A stretch of 64,000 nt of DNA from an uncultured Lachnospiraceae bacterium (lineage in GTDB: Bacteria; Bacillota; Clostridia; Lachnospirales; Lachnospiraceae), in NCBI GenBank assembly GCA_947631685.1, contig CANRMI010000010.1:1-64000 (forward strand). Direction: 5' to 3'. Made by a program: the position numbers and the translations under genes. Numbering within the stretch: the first letter of the stretch is position 1; every line of letters begins with the position of its first letter. Shown in pieces: positions 24,498 to 35,276 of the stretch. The notes beneath the pieces were generated by a model, which made no database searches, had not been told where the DNA came from, and worked only from the letters and a program-made list of their open reading frames with translations.

Positions 24498-25094
24498 TTA
24501 CATAATATGCAGCCCGTCTTTGGAATCCTCCGGCCCGGCTTCCGCCAGTTCGTCTTCCACCGGATGCAGCTCCGCGCGATTGGACTGAATGGTATCGTGA
24601 TAATTGTTGAGATTTCCGATCAAATTCTCATAGTTGGCCGAGGCCGTCCTGGCCGCTTCGGCGGTTATATTTTCCAGCCCAGCCAGCATCTCGTCCAGAT
24701 ACTGCATGGCGGACATCCTCGCGTTATTGGCCTCTATGGTGGCGTTATCCAAAATCTCCTGCGCCTGTCTGGTGGCCATGGAAACCACCTCGTTGGCCTG
24801 GGCGTAAGCCTGCTGCATGATCTCATGCTCACTGATCAGCTGGTTGGTCTGAATGGTGGCCTCTTTGATCAGGGACTCCGCCGTTGTGCGGGCATCATTT
24901 AAAATAGCTTCCTTATTGCTGATGATCTTCTGGTAACGCTTGATCTCATCAGGCGTTTTCATGCGAAGTTCCCGAAGCAGTTCGTCTATATCATCCTTAT
25001 TGACAATGATCTTGTTGCTGGACAAAGGCACCGGTTTACAATTCTCGATGTAGTCTTCAATATCGTCGATCAGTTGTTCGATCTTGCTGCTCAT
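24498..25094 (-). CDS. coiled-coil protein, V-type ATPase subunit H-like
   Basis: A 198-residue soluble protein rich in Ala, Glu and Gln, predicted to be mostly a long helix or coiled coil (about residues 50-165), with an acidic C-terminal tail. Similar proteins beside coaD in Clostridia are often labelled ATPase or ATP synthase subunit B/H only because of the coiled coil; no ATPase motif is present. Its ATG overlaps the coaD stop by 4 bp and a terminator follows. A DivIVA- or scaffold-like role is possible but unsupported. Confidence 0.75.
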   Translation of the reverse strand: MSSKIEQLIDDIEDYIENCKPVPLSSNKIIVNKDDIDELLRELRMKTPDEIKRYQKIISNKEAILNDARTTAESLIKEATIQTNQLISEHEIMQQAYAQANEVVSMATRQAQEILDNATIEANNARMSAMQYLDEMLAGLENITAEAARTASANYENLIGNLNNYHDTIQSNRAELHPVEDELAEAGPEDSKDGLHIM

Positions 25095-25609
25095 TGGTTC
25101 ATCCTCCCGCCTTTTGCTTTATGGTGTGCGATCCCGAATTTGTCATATACCATATCCGCCACAAAATCGGGTACGCACATGGAAATATCCCCTCCGAAAG
25201 AAGCAATCTCCTTGACGCTGGAGGAGCTGAGGTAGGAATATTCCAGACTGGTGGTAAAAAACATGGTATCCAGATCCTCTTTGGACAATACCCGGTTGGT
25301 CTGCGCAATCTGGAGCTCATATTCAAAATCCGTGATGGCGCGCAGCCCCCTTATGGCCACATGGATATTTTTTTCGGCAGCGTAATCGATCAAAAGGCCG
25401 CTGAAAGAATCCACCTTGACATTGGGTATATCCGCAGTTGCTTTCTCTAATATCTTAACACGTTCTTCCAAAGAAAACAACGGCTTCTTTTCTTTATTGT
25501 TCAGAATACTTACAATTAGTTCATCAAAAACCGACGCGGCACGTCTGATGACATCCAGGTGCCCGTAAGTGACCGGATCGAAACTGCCGGGATATATTGC
25601 CCTTTTCAT
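25091..25609 (-). CDS. coaD: phosphopantetheine adenylyltransferase
   Basis: A 172-residue CoaD, transferring AMP from ATP to 4'-phosphopantetheine in coenzyme A synthesis. The nucleotidyltransferase motif TYGH ([13 protein letters not shown]), [22 protein letters not shown] and [18 protein letters not shown] are all present. It overlaps rsmD and the coiled-coil gene by 4 bp each, so all three are translationally coupled. Confidence 0.97.
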   Translation of the reverse strand: MKRAIYPGSFDPVTYGHLDVIRRAASVFDELIVSILNNKEKKPLFSLEERVKILEKATADIPNVKVDSFSGLLIDYAAEKNIHVAIRGLRAITDFEYELQIAQTNRVLSKEDLDTMFFTTSLEYSYLSSSSVKEIASFGGDISMCVPDFVADMVYDKFGIAHHKAKGGRMNQ

Positions 25610-26181
25610 GCTTCTTCCTCCATTTGCCCGTGAAAAGTTTTTCTCAGAAAAACATGTTTGTTGGTTTTATATTTCTTTTCTTTTTCCACAGAATATCCCA
25701 GCTCGCCTACATAGGAAAAATCCGTTCCCATGTCCGCTTCCACGATCAGTATGGTCCGATCCGTAATATAGGTGCAGTCCCGCAGGACTTGCAGCACTTT
25801 GGTTTCCAGTCCCTGTCTGTAGGGCGGATCCATAAACACGATGTCTGCTTCTGTTTCGTGAATGCCAAAGAGCGCAGAGGCCGCGTCCTGCTTTAAGACC
25901 ACCGCCCGGTCAGTAAAGCCCGTAAACTGCAGATTCTGTTGTATACAGGCAACAGCCGGCGTGGCGTTTTCAATAAAATATGCCTTTGTCGCTCCCCGGC
26001 TCAATGCCTCGATACCGATCCCTCCGCTGCCGCTGAAAATGTCCAAAAAAACACTTCCCGGCGTATAGGGCTGCAGCATATTGAACAGTGTTTCTTTGAT
26101 CCTGTCGGTAGTGGGCCTGGTATCCATGCCCACAGGCGTCTTCAAGGGAAGACTGCGGGCCGATCCTGCGATCACTCTCAT
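25606..26181 (-). CDS. rsmD: 16S rRNA (guanine966-N2)-methyltransferase
   Basis: The product is a 191-residue RsmD. It has the family start [16 protein letters not shown], the AdoMet loop [20 protein letters not shown] and the catalytic DPPY-type motif ([10 protein letters not shown]). It methylates G966 of 16S rRNA during 30S assembly. The rsmD-coaD pairing is common in Firmicutes. Starts 3 bp after parC. Confidence 0.96.
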   Translation of the reverse strand: MRVIAGSARSLPLKTPVGMDTRPTTDRIKETLFNMLQPYTPGSVFLDIFSGSGGIGIEALSRGATKAYFIENATPAVACIQQNLQFTGFTDRAVVLKQDAASALFGIHETEADIVFMDPPYRQGLETKVLQVLRDCTYITDRTILIVEADMGTDFSYVGELGYSVEKEKKYKTNKHVFLRKTFHGQMEEEA

Positions 26182-26184
26182 GGT

Positions 26185-28425
26185 CTATCCTCTCACTTTT
26201 ACGCCTTTGCCGTCCCGTTTTCCCAGTTTAACGCTGTTTAAGGAAAGAGTTTTGCTCTTGTACTCCACGGTGCTCTCCACCGCGTTCTGGGTGTAGTAAA
26301 CGGCTTCCAGCTCGTCTTTCTCTCCCAGATGCATCCCCCTGACGCCAATGGCCGCTTTTTTCTTTTCCGGTATCTCCTCAATGGGAAATCTCAGGAAATA
26401 TCCTTCTTTGGACTGCAGGACGATATTGCGCTGCTCCTTTAAGATAGCCACGCTCAAGATCTCGTCCCCCTCCCCCAGCTTTGTGGAGGCTACGGTCCGC
26501 TTGCTCACATCAAATTCTCCGCCGTCCACTACTTTCATCATGGACTTCCGGGTAACAAACAAGATACGGTAAAGATTCAACTCCGTCTGGCTGGCTACGC
26601 AGCGGATTTCTTCCTTGGCGGAGCTGTAGTTGCTCACATTGTCAACCGGGATCCCCTTGTCCCGGAATTTTCCGAAGGGCAGATCGGAGACCTTTAACGT
26701 ATGCAGCTGTCCGATATTGGTAAAGAGACATATCTTTCCCGTATTTTTGCATTTGACGACGTATTTGTTTTCTGCGTCCGCCGCCTCTTTGTTGCGCTCG
26801 TAGGTGACCGTATCCACTGTCTTGGCATAGCCGAAGCGATCCATTAGGAAGACCACTTCCATTTCTTCGGGCTTCTTTTCCTCATATACGGCCTCGCCGA
26901 TATTTTCAATGGCCGTTTTCCTGGGGCGGGCGTATTCTTTCCGAAAGGCCTCCAGTTCATTGATAATGACCTGGGCCATGGAATCCTTTCTTGCCAGAAT
27001 ATCCTCATAGCGGTAAATATTGGCCATGGTTTCCTCGTGGGCGTTGATCAGGGCTTCTATTTCCAGTCCGATCAGCTTGTATAAACGCATATCCAGAATG
27101 GCATCCGCCTGCCGGTCGGAGAACTGCAGCTGCGCCGCCATGATCCTGGACTCTTTGGATTTAAAACGGATCCCGTCCGTTTTCCCCTCCACCAGGCAGG
27201 CTTTGGCCATGCTCCTGTCTTTGGAGCCTCTCAGCACTTCAATGATCAGGTCGATAACATTGCAGGCCTTGATCAGGCCCTCCTGCACCTCCCGCTTTTC
27301 GGTTTCTTTCTGCAGCAGCGTCGTATATTTACGGGTGGCTATCGCGAACTGGAAATCCACATTTGCCTTTAAGATCTGCTTAAGCCCCATGATCTCCGGC
27401 TTTCCCTCTGAAATAGCCAGCATATTGACGCCGAAAGTATCCTCCAGACGGGTTTTTTTGTAGAGCATATTGATAAAATTGTCCACATCCGTATCCTTGC
27501 GGAGCTCTATGACGATACGGATTCCCTCCTTGGAGGATTGGTTGGAAATATCCAGGATGTCTGCGGTCTTTTTGCTCTCGGAAAGGGCCGCCACGTCCGA
27601 AAGGAACTTGGCGATATTGGCGCCTATCATGGGATAGGGAATCTCGGTGATCACCAGGTTCAGTTTGCCGCCCTTGGCTTTCTCCACCTCCACTCTGCCC
27701 CGCAGCTTCACCTTGCCCACGCCGGTCTCATAGATCTCCTCCAGCTCGTCCTTGTTGATCACAATGCCCCCTGTGGGAAAATCGGGGCCCTTCAGGTAAC
27801 GCATCAACTCCCTGGTAGAGATGGCATTGTCCTTCATATAGGCTTTCATGGCATCGATCACTTCCCCCAGATTGTGGGGAGGGATGCTGGTAGCCATACC
27901 CACCGCGATGCCCTCGGAGCCGTTGATGAGCAGATTGGGGATCTTCACAGGCAGAACGGAGGGTTCCTTTTCCGTTTCGTCAAAATTGGGGACAAAATCC
28001 ACCACATCCTTGTCCAGATCGGCTAAAAAAGCCTCCTGGGTGATCTTCTGCAGCCTGGCTTCCGTATAACGCATGGCCGCGGCGCCGTCCCCTTCGATAT
28101 TGCCGAAATTGCCGTGGCCGTCAATGAGGGGCAGGCCCTTTTTGAAATCCTGGGCCATTACCACCAAAGCCTCGTAGATGGAGCTGTCTCCGTGGGGATG
28201 GTATTTACCCATGGTATCTCCTACGATACGGGCGCTTTTGCGGTAAGGCTTGTCATAGCGTATCCCCAGTTCGCTCATATCGTAAAGAGTCCGCCGCTGC
28301 ACAGGCTTTAACCCGTCCCGTACATCCGGCAGCGCCCTTGCCACAATGACGCTCATGGCGTAATCAATAAAGGATTTCTGCATTAAATCGGAATATTCCG
28401 TCCGTATGATTCTGTTGTCGTCCAT
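26185..28425 (-). CDS. parC: type IIA topoisomerase subunit A, ParC-like
   Basis: The product is a 746-residue topoisomerase subunit that cuts and rejoins DNA; catalytic Tyr120 sits in [13 protein letters not shown] use the ATG at 28425, preceded by AAGG; the ATG at 28446 lacks a ribosome site. The quinolone-determining region reads [11 protein letters not shown] with Ser81 and Glu85 at the positions of E. coli GyrA 83 and 87, the susceptible-type residues. No GyrA box (QRRGGKG) is seen in the C-terminal beta-pinwheel, which favours topoisomerase IV over gyrase. Paired with the subunit B gene upstream. ParC versus a second gyrase is not fully settled. Confidence 0.88.
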   Translation of the reverse strand: MDDNRIIRTEYSDLMQKSFIDYAMSVIVARALPDVRDGLKPVQRRTLYDMSELGIRYDKPYRKSARIVGDTMGKYHPHGDSSIYEALVVMAQDFKKGLPLIDGHGNFGNIEGDGAAAMRYTEARLQKITQEAFLADLDKDVVDFVPNFDETEKEPSVLPVKIPNLLINGSEGIAVGMATSIPPHNLGEVIDAMKAYMKDNAISTRELMRYLKGPDFPTGGIVINKDELEEIYETGVGKVKLRGRVEVEKAKGGKLNLVITEIPYPMIGANIAKFLSDVAALSESKKTADILDISNQSSKEGIRIVIELRKDTDVDNFINMLYKKTRLEDTFGVNMLAISEGKPEIMGLKQILKANVDFQFAIATRKYTTLLQKETEKREVQEGLIKACNVIDLIIEVLRGSKDRSMAKACLVEGKTDGIRFKSKESRIMAAQLQFSDRQADAILDMRLYKLIGLEIEALINAHEETMANIYRYEDILARKDSMAQVIINELEAFRKEYARPRKTAIENIGEAVYEEKKPEEMEVVFLMDRFGYAKTVDTVTYERNKEAADAENKYVVKCKNTGKICLFTNIGQLHTLKVSDLPFGKFRDKGIPVDNVSNYSSAKEEIRCVASQTELNLYRILFVTRKSMMKVVDGGEFDVSKRTVASTKLGEGDEILSVAILKEQRNIVLQSKEGYFLRFPIEEIPEKKKAAIGVRGMHLGEKDELEAVYYTQNAVESTVEYKSKTLSLNSVKLGKRDGKGVKVRG

Positions 28426-28491
28426 TTCGTTTCTTACCTTCCGCATTTTGACTCATTTTCAGTCTGACCTGTCAGTCTGAAAAGCTGTCCG

Positions 28492-30417
28492 CTATATATC
28501 CAGCTCCGCGTCGTTTGCATGTTCATGAATAAAGGCTTTTCTGGGCGGTACATCCGTTCCCATCAAAAGGCCAGTAATCTCGGAGGCCATTCTGGCGTCT
28601 TCGATCTCTATTTTTTTCAGGAGCCTGGTTTCCGGATTTAAGGTGGTCTCCCACAGCTGGGAAGCATCCATTTCTCCTAAGCCCTTGTATCTCTGCAGCG
28701 TAAAAGGGGTTTTATGGCTCTTGCGATACTTTTCCAGGGCCTTGTCGTCGTAGAGATATTCCTCATTTCCCTTAGACGGCATAGCCTTATAAAGAGGCGG
28801 CATGGCCTGGTAAATATGTCCCTCGTAGATCAGTTCCGGCATAAAACGGTAAAATAAAGTCAAAAGCAACGTGCTGATATGCGCGCCGTCCACATCCGCG
28901 TCGGCCATAATGATGATCTTGTCATAGCGCAGTCTGCTGATGTCGAAATCATTTCCGTAACCCTCCGAAAAGCCGCAGCCAAAGGCGTTGATCATGGTTT
29001 TAATCTCCGCGTTGGCAAGCACTTTGTCGATGCTGGCCTTTTCCACGTTCAGTATTTTTCCCCGAATGGGCAAAATGGCCTGATACATGCGGTTCCTTGC
29101 CATTTTGGCACTGCCGCCCGCGGAATCTCCCTCCACGATGAAGATCTCGCATTTGGAAGCATCCCTGGATTCGCAGTTTGCCAGCTTGCCGTTACTGTCA
29201 AAAGAAAATTTCTGCTTTGTGAGCAGATTGGTCTTGGCTTTTTCTTCGGTCTTGCGGATCTTGGCCGCTTTTTCCGCACAGGAGATCACATTTTTGAGGG
29301 TTTCCAGATTCCGGTCAAAAAAGCGCACCACTTCTTCACTGGTCACCTTGCTGACGACTTTGGCCGCGTCCTGATTGTCCAGTTTGGTCTTGGTCTGGCC
29401 CTCAAAACGGGGATCCGGATGCTTCAGGGAAATGACCGCCGTCATACCGTTCCGCACATCGGCACCCGTAAAATTGATGTCCTTTTCCTTTAAGATCCCC
29501 AGTTCTCTCGCATAGGAGTTGATCACATTGGTAAAGGCGCTCTTAAAGCCCGTCAGATGCGTACCGCCCTCGGCATTGTAGATGTTGTTGCAGAATCCCA
29601 GCACTTCCTCGTGAAATTCATTCACGTACTGGAAAGCCACTTCCACCGAGATGCCCTCGCTCTCTCCCGAAAAATATACCACATCCTCGTGCACACATTC
29701 CTTGCTCTTGTTCATGTCCTTGATAAAGCCGGTAATACCGTCAGGCTCATGATAGGTGATGTGCTCAGGCTCTTCTTTGCGCAGGTCATGAAAAAGGATG
29801 GTCAGGGCCGGATTTAAGTATGCGGTCTCGTGCAGACGGCTCTTGACCTCATCCTCCTTAAACCGGGTTCTGTCAAAAATGGTGTCGTCCGGCAGAAAAT
29901 TTATGGTGGTACCCGTTTCCTTGGTTCTGCCGATGACGGGAAGCAGCCCGTCCGTCAAATCCACCACGGGGATTCCCTTTTCATATTGGTCCTGATAGAT
30001 CTTGCTGCCATCCTTGACCGTAACGGTCAATCTGTTGGAAAGAGCATTTACCACCGAGGAGCCCACACCGTGAAGACCGCCGCTGGTCTTATAAGCGCTG
30101 TTGTCAAATTTGCCGCCTGCATGCAGGGTGGTAAAGACCAGACGTTCCGCGCTGACTCCTTTTTCATGCATGCCCACCGGGATACCCCTGCCGTTGTCTT
30201 CCACCGTGGCGGAGCCGTCCGCCTCCAGTGTGACCGTAATGGTATCACAGAAACCGGCCAGATGTTCATCCACCGCATTGTCCACGATCTCATAGATCAA
30301 ATGATTCAGGCCCTTTGTGGAAACGCTGCCGATATACATACCGGGACGTTTTCTGACGGCCTCAAGCCCTTCCAGTACCGTAATGCTGGAAGCGCCGTAA
30401 GTGTTCGATCTTGCCAT
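28492..30417 (-). CDS. parE: type IIA topoisomerase subunit B, ParE-like
   Basis: The product is a 641-residue ATPase subunit: GHKL ATP site (EIVDNAVDEHLAG, DNGRGIPV, GGLHGVGSSVVNALS), transducer domain, and TOPRIM domain with EGDSAGGSA and DADVDGAHI. Start chosen at the ATG at 30417, six bases after GGAG; the frame is open further upstream but that part is the promoter. It partners the ParC-like protein to decatenate chromosomes. It leads an operon continuing into rsmD and coaD, with its own promoter and a 5' hairpin. Confidence 0.9.
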   Translation of the reverse strand: MARSNTYGASSITVLEGLEAVRKRPGMYIGSVSTKGLNHLIYEIVDNAVDEHLAGFCDTITVTLEADGSATVEDNGRGIPVGMHEKGVSAERLVFTTLHAGGKFDNSAYKTSGGLHGVGSSVVNALSNRLTVTVKDGSKIYQDQYEKGIPVVDLTDGLLPVIGRTKETGTTINFLPDDTIFDRTRFKEDEVKSRLHETAYLNPALTILFHDLRKEEPEHITYHEPDGITGFIKDMNKSKECVHEDVVYFSGESEGISVEVAFQYVNEFHEEVLGFCNNIYNAEGGTHLTGFKSAFTNVINSYARELGILKEKDINFTGADVRNGMTAVISLKHPDPRFEGQTKTKLDNQDAAKVVSKVTSEEVVRFFDRNLETLKNVISCAEKAAKIRKTEEKAKTNLLTKQKFSFDSNGKLANCESRDASKCEIFIVEGDSAGGSAKMARNRMYQAILPIRGKILNVEKASIDKVLANAEIKTMINAFGCGFSEGYGNDFDISRLRYDKIIIMADADVDGAHISTLLLTLFYRFMPELIYEGHIYQAMPPLYKAMPSKGNEEYLYDDKALEKYRKSHKTPFTLQRYKGLGEMDASQLWETTLNPETRLLKKIEIEDARMASEITGLLMGTDVPPRKAFIHEHANDAELDI

Positions 30418-30467
30418 ATCCATCTCCAGATTCAAAAGTTCTGTATACAAAAAAATCTTTGGTATAA

Positions 30468-30537
30468 TCTGCCGATAAAATCGGCAGAAATTCTGCATTA
30501 ATAGAATTATTATACCATAGATTTAGTGTGTGTGCAA
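30468..30537 (-). promoter_or_regulatory. parE promoter with leader hairpin
   Basis: Minus-strand -35 TTGCAC (30532-30537), 17-bp spacer, -10 TATAAT (30509-30514). In the leader, TCTGCCGA (30468-30475) pairs perfectly with TCGGCAGA (30481-30488) around a 5-nt loop, about 15 nt from the transcript start. It may be an mRNA-stability hairpin or an operator; supercoiling-linked control is possible but not shown. Confidence 0.75.
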
Positions 30538-30570
30538 AGAAAATATACAATTTATAGTAATTTATAGCTG

Positions 30571-31446
30571 TCAAACCTGAATCTTCTTACAGCAGGCAAT
30601 GGCCAGCGCCCCGGGACCGATATGGCAGGCCACGCTTAAGGAAAGAGGATCTATGTGCACGTCGTAACCGGGGAACACTTCCAGAAGCTCCTCCTTCAAT
30701 ACTTTTGCGGCTTCGTCGTTGTGGCTGTGGGCAATCTCCAGCCACACGCCCTTTTCCTCCGTCATGCCCCCAAACCGGTTGATAATGTCGTTTTTAATGG
30801 CGTTGATCATGATCAGCTTCCCCTGATTCGTGGTCCTGGCCTTGGCAAAGGCGTCCAGCTTTTCTCCCTGTATCTGCAATACGGGCTTCAGCTTCAGAAT
30901 GGTGCCCAGCGCTGCCGCTGCCGGCGTGATCCGTCCGCCTTTTTTCAAGTAGTAAAGCGTATCCAGCATAATATAGATACTGCTGTTAAATTTATCCTTT
31001 TCCAGAAAATCCTTGATCTGCGCGCCGTTTAATCCCTTGGAGACCAAAAGCTTCGCGTCCAGAACGGATTGCCTCTGGGTGACGGAGATCCGCTGGTTGT
31101 TGACCACATGGACCTTTCCCTCAAATTCCGGCTCCGAAGCTAAGACCATGGCACTCTGACAGGAGCCGGAAAGACCGCTGCTCATGGGAATATGTACGAT
31201 TTCCTCGTGCTCTTTGAGCAGCTGGCGCCAAAGCTCCATGACGGCTTCCGGAGACGGCTGGCTGGTGCCGATATCGTCTCCTCCTGCCAGCATACGGTAG
31301 AACTCCTCCTGCGTCAGGTCAATATCCTCAAAATAAGTTTTTTCGTTGATCATAAAAGGCATGGGCAGAACGGACACCCCGTATTCCGATGCCTGATTCT
31401 GGGTGATACCACTGTTAGAATCAGTAACTATCGCTATCTTACTCAT
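30571..31446 (-). CDS. DegV family fatty-acid-binding protein
   Basis: A 291-residue DegV-family protein (IAIVTDSNSGI, TSQPSPEAV, PMSSGLSGSCQSA, YYLKKGGRI, and LSVACHIGPGALAIAC near the end). The family binds a fatty acid; FakB members present it to the FakA kinase. A FakA/YloV-like gene lies just upstream at 33573-35264, which supports but does not prove a FakB role. I favour the ATG at 31446 as the family start; the ATG two codons earlier (31452) is better spaced from AAAGGAAG and is an alternative. Confidence 0.88.
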   Translation of the reverse strand: MSKIAIVTDSNSGITQNQASEYGVSVLPMPFMINEKTYFEDIDLTQEEFYRMLAGGDDIGTSQPSPEAVMELWRQLLKEHEEIVHIPMSSGLSGSCQSAMVLASEPEFEGKVHVVNNQRISVTQRQSVLDAKLLVSKGLNGAQIKDFLEKDKFNSSIYIMLDTLYYLKKGGRITPAAAALGTILKLKPVLQIQGEKLDAFAKARTTNQGKLIMINAIKNDIINRFGGMTEEKGVWLEIAHSHNDEAAKVLKEELLEVFPGYDVHIDPLSLSVACHIGPGALAIACCKKIQV

Positions 31447-31480
31447 AACCATCAGCTTCCTTTCGTGAATTTACATGACT

Positions 31481-31509
31481 ATTTTACTGTCAGATGGAAG
31501 TAAAGTCAA
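31481..31509 (-). promoter_or_regulatory. promoter of the DegV gene
   Basis: Minus-strand -35 TTGACT (31504-31509), 17-bp spacer, -10 TAAAAT (31481-31486). It lies inside the 3' end of recG, so degV can be expressed independently. Confidence 0.75.
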
Positions 31510-33559
31510 CAGTATTCAGTATTCCTTCTTTTACAAGCTCCTCATAACGCGGCAGCATGCCCCGTTCCCGCATGGTCTCTCCGTAGTCCTCAACGGCGTC
31601 CGCCGCCTGTTTTAATATGGCCGTGTCCCGGTAAATATCCCCTAATTTAAACTGCATATCCCCGCTCTGGCGGATCCCGCCCAGATCACCGGGGCCCCTT
31701 AACTGCAGGTCCTGGGAAGCAATATAAAAGCCGTCGTTGGAATGGTTCAGAATATCCAACCTCTTCTGCGTTTCCTTGGTCTCATGCGTATTGATAAAAA
31801 TACAATAGCTCTGAGCGTCCCCCCGGCCCACGCGGCCTCTGAGCTGATGCAGCTGGGCCAGGCCGAAGCGTTCCGCGTTTTCCACCAGCATGACCGTGGC
31901 ATTCGGCACGTTGATCCCCACCTCAATCACGGTAGTGGAAACCAGCACATCCGTATACCCTGCCGCGAAATCCTCCATGATGCGGTTTTTGTCACTGGGA
32001 CGCATCCGTCCGTGCAGACTGGCTATCCTCACCGAAGGCGGCAGCGCCGCCCTTAATTTTTCCGTATAATCCTCCACGTTTTCCAGGTCTTCGCTTCCGC
32101 CCTCCTCCACTATGGGACAGATACAGTACACCTGCCTGCCCGCGGCGATCTCTTTGGCCATAAAGGCATAGGCAGTGGCTCTATAGGCGGGGCCTACCAC
32201 GCAGTTTTTGACAGGCTTTCTGTTTTCTGGCAGTTCGTCTATCACGGAAATACTCAGATCCCCGTACAGAATAATGGCCAGTGTCCTGGGAATGGGGGTG
32301 GCGCTCATCACCAGGACATGGGGCAGAATGCCTTTTTCTTTCAACATTTCCCGCTGTCTGACACCGAACCTGTGCTGCTCGTCCGTCACCACCAGCGCCA
32401 GATTTGCAAACTGTACCTTTTCCTGAATGACAGCATGGGTGCCCAGCACCAGATTGACCTCTCCGCTTGCTATGGCGGCATAGGCCTCACGCTTTTCCCT
32501 CGCGGGCTGGGAACCGGTCAGCAGTACGGGCTTAAAGGGCAGACCGTATTTTCCGGTCAGTTCCCTGACTGTTTCAAAATGCTGTCTGGCCAGCACCTCC
32601 GTCGGTGCCATCATCGCACCCTGATAGCCATTGGAAACGCATAAAAGCAATGCCCAAAGGGCCACAATCGTCTTGCCGGAACCCACATCGCCCTGTACCA
32701 GACGGCTCATGACACCTTCTCCCGTCATGTCCTCTCCGATCTCCTTTATGACGGAAAGCTGCGCCCTAGTCAGTCTGTAAGGCAGGGCTTCCAGGAAACG
32801 GCCTGCCTGGGCCGTCTCTATCATGGGGCAGCGGTTCTTTTCCTTTCCTGCCGTATTCTTTGCCTCCCGCAGCATCAGAATAAAAAAGAAAAATTCATTG
32901 AAGACCAGACGTTTCCTGGCTTCTCCCAGCTGCAGGGCATTTTCCGGAAAGTGAATGGCTCCCAGCGCTTCCTTGTAGGACATGAGATTTTCTTTCCGGA
33001 TGATCTCTTCCGGCAGCATCTCTCCCGCGGCCAGGGCTTTTTGAATGGTTTCTTCAGACAGTACCTGCCTGACGGCTTTGGAAATGCTCTGGTTGGAAAT
33101 TCCTTTCGTCAGGGAGTACTTCGGCTGTATGGACCGCGTCAGATTCTGATAATCCGCTTCTTTGTAAATACCGGGCTGCTCTATAAACAGGGCATGGTTG
33201 CTCCTTTCCTGTACCATACCCCTGAAAAGATAGCGGGAACCCGGCTTCAAAGTGTTTTTCAGGTAGGGCATATTGAAAAATGTCAGCTGCATGGCGCCGC
33301 TCTCATCTTTGACCGTCAGAGTCAATATCTTTAAATTGCGGACATGACGCAGCACCGGAGCGGCGGTCACCAGGCCGCTTACGGTATAGCGTTCTCCCGG
33401 ATGCACCTCCTTTATAAGTACAGGCGCCTCAAAGGTCTCGTAGTCCCTGGGGAAATAAAAGAGCAGGTCCCGTAAAGTAAAAATATGCAGTTTATGAAAA
33501 AGAGCGGCGGATTTCTCCCCCACTCCTTTCAAGGTGGTAATTTCTGACTGTAAATTCAT
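31490..33559 (-). CDS. recG: ATP-dependent DNA helicase RecG
   Basis: A 689-residue RecG that remodels stalled forks and branched DNA. The N-terminal wedge/OB domain is followed by SF2 helicase motifs: Walker A GDVGSGKTIVA, DEQH box, SATPIPRTLA, and late motifs STTVIEVGINVPNA and HQLRGRVGRG. The ATG at 33559 follows GGGAAAAGG closely; an upstream in-frame TTG at 33571 is a less likely start. It is the third gene of the asp23-yloV-recG operon. Confidence 0.96.
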   Translation of the reverse strand: MNLQSEITTLKGVGEKSAALFHKLHIFTLRDLLFYFPRDYETFEAPVLIKEVHPGERYTVSGLVTAAPVLRHVRNLKILTLTVKDESGAMQLTFFNMPYLKNTLKPGSRYLFRGMVQERSNHALFIEQPGIYKEADYQNLTRSIQPKYSLTKGISNQSISKAVRQVLSEETIQKALAAGEMLPEEIIRKENLMSYKEALGAIHFPENALQLGEARKRLVFNEFFFFILMLREAKNTAGKEKNRCPMIETAQAGRFLEALPYRLTRAQLSVIKEIGEDMTGEGVMSRLVQGDVGSGKTIVALWALLLCVSNGYQGAMMAPTEVLARQHFETVRELTGKYGLPFKPVLLTGSQPAREKREAYAAIASGEVNLVLGTHAVIQEKVQFANLALVVTDEQHRFGVRQREMLKEKGILPHVLVMSATPIPRTLAIILYGDLSISVIDELPENRKPVKNCVVGPAYRATAYAFMAKEIAAGRQVYCICPIVEEGGSEDLENVEDYTEKLRAALPPSVRIASLHGRMRPSDKNRIMEDFAAGYTDVLVSTTVIEVGINVPNATVMLVENAERFGLAQLHQLRGRVGRGDAQSYCIFINTHETKETQKRLDILNHSNDGFYIASQDLQLRGPGDLGGIRQSGDMQFKLGDIYRDTAILKQAADAVEDYGETMRERGMLPRYEELVKEGILNTVDFTSI

Positions 33560-33572
33560 ACCTTTTCCCAAT

Positions 33573-35264
33573 TTATTCTGCTGAGATCACATAGTAATAG
33601 ATAGGCTGTCCGCCGTATTGCAGCTCCACATCGCAGTCCGGATACTTATCCGCGATGGCAAGGCGCATTTTTTCGGCGTCCTCTTCCTTTACGTCGCTGC
33701 CGTAATAGATACTGATAAGCTCCACATCATCACTTATCATGGCGTCCGCCATGCCTAAGGTTACCTCTTCCAAATCGGTGCCGTTCGTCAGGATGCCCTT
33801 GTCCCCGATTCCCATATAGTCGCCCTGGGTAATGACCTTGTCGTCGATCTGGGTATCGCGCACCGCGTAGGTCACCTCTCCTGTCTTGACATTGCCAATC
33901 TCTTCCAGCATCGCCTCCAGATTTTCTTCGGGGGACAGATCGGCCACGTAATTGATCACCGCGGTGATCCCCTGGGGTACGGTTTTGGTGGGCACGACAA
34001 TGATCTTCTTGTCCTTCACCAGATCCACCGCCTGATTGGCCGCCAGGATCACGTTGGAGTTATTGGGAAGAATAAATACCGTGTCCGCGTTGACTTTTTC
34101 AATGGCATCCAGCATATCCGCCGTGGAGGGGTTCATGGTCTGGCCGCCTTCGATGATATAGTCCACGCCCAGGCCCTTAAAGATCCCGTTCAAGCCCTCC
34201 CCAATGGAAACGGCCACGAAGCCGGCGGCTTTCTTTTCGGAAGGGATAGCCTGAGCCGCCATTTCCTTTTCTCCTGCTGTTTCTGCCGCGCCGTTTGATT
34301 TTTCCGCTTCTTTCTGGAGCTTTTCCTCATGCTCCAGCCGCATATTGTCAATTTTGATATTGGACAGTGCGCCGTACTTTAACGCCCGCTGAATGGCAAG
34401 GCCGGGATCGTTCGTATGTACGTGCACCTTGACAACGTTGTCGTCGGTCACGCATACGACAGAGTCTCCTATGGACTCTAAGAACTCCTTGAAATCCAAT
34501 TCCGCTTTGATATTGAAATTGCGGCTTAACAGGATGATAAATTCGGTACAGTAACCAAATTTGATGTCGGCCTGTGCCTGTACATCCTGCTTGGGCGCAT
34601 TGCCCGTTCCGGCTTCTTCTGTGAAAGTATAATCTATTTCCTTGCCCAGGTAGGCGTCATAAGCGCCGCTCAATACTTCTACCAGTCCCTGGCCGCCGGA
34701 ATCCACCACACCGGCCTGCTTTAATACCGGCAAAAGCTCCGGCGTCTGGCTTAATACATAGCGGGCATGTTCCAGTATGGCGCCTAAAAAGCTTTCCATA
34801 TCCTCCGCGCCGTCGTCACAAAGCTCTCTGGCCTTTTCCGCAGCGCCTCTGGCAACGGTCAGGATGGTTCCCTCCTTAGGCTTCATAACGGCCTTGTACG
34901 CCGTTTCCACAGCCTTGTCGAAAGCGTCTGCCAGGCTGGGAATATCTATGGTCTCCAGGTTCTTGATGCTGCGGGTAAAGCCGCGCAGAAGCTGGGACAA
35001 GATAACGCCGGAGTTACCTCTCGCTCCCCGCAGGGAACCGCCGGAAACCGCCTTGCAGAGGGATTCCATATCCGCCCCCTCTCCCAAAGTGATCAGTTCC
35101 TTAGCCGCGGACATGATCGTCAGCGTCATATTGGTACCCGTATCCCCGTCAGGAACCGGAAATACGTTCAGTTCATTTATCCATTCTTTTTTTGATTCCA
35201 GGTTTTTAGCGCCGGCTAAGAACATCTTGGCAAGCATCTTAGCGTCTATGGTATTGAAAGCCAC
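33573..35264 (-). CDS. DAK2-domain fatty acid kinase, YloV/FakA-like
   Basis: A 563-residue YloV/FakA-type protein: an N-terminal DAK2 nucleotide-binding domain (NVFPVPDGDTGTNMTLTIMS, GARGNSGVILSQLLRGF, VVDSGGQGLVEVL), a middle domain, and a C-terminal DegV-like domain. FakA phosphorylates fatty acids bound by FakB (DegV) so that host or medium fatty acids enter phospholipids. Starts at a GTG with AAGGAGG upstream. The gene order asp23-yloV-recG is classic for Firmicutes. Confidence 0.9.
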   Translation of the reverse strand: MAFNTIDAKMLAKMFLAGAKNLESKKEWINELNVFPVPDGDTGTNMTLTIMSAAKELITLGEGADMESLCKAVSGGSLRGARGNSGVILSQLLRGFTRSIKNLETIDIPSLADAFDKAVETAYKAVMKPKEGTILTVARGAAEKARELCDDGAEDMESFLGAILEHARYVLSQTPELLPVLKQAGVVDSGGQGLVEVLSGAYDAYLGKEIDYTFTEEAGTGNAPKQDVQAQADIKFGYCTEFIILLSRNFNIKAELDFKEFLESIGDSVVCVTDDNVVKVHVHTNDPGLAIQRALKYGALSNIKIDNMRLEHEEKLQKEAEKSNGAAETAGEKEMAAQAIPSEKKAAGFVAVSIGEGLNGIFKGLGVDYIIEGGQTMNPSTADMLDAIEKVNADTVFILPNNSNVILAANQAVDLVKDKKIIVVPTKTVPQGITAVINYVADLSPEENLEAMLEEIGNVKTGEVTYAVRDTQIDDKVITQGDYMGIGDKGILTNGTDLEEVTLGMADAMISDDVELISIYYGSDVKEEDAEKMRLAIADKYPDCDVELQYGGQPIYYYVISAE

Positions 35265-35276
35265 AACAAATCCTCC

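Noticed and set aside
26185-30417. Naming the topoisomerase pair gyrA/gyrB
   Set aside because: No GyrA box is visible and the genes sit with rsmD and coaD rather than near an origin; ParC/ParE is the better call, though not certain.
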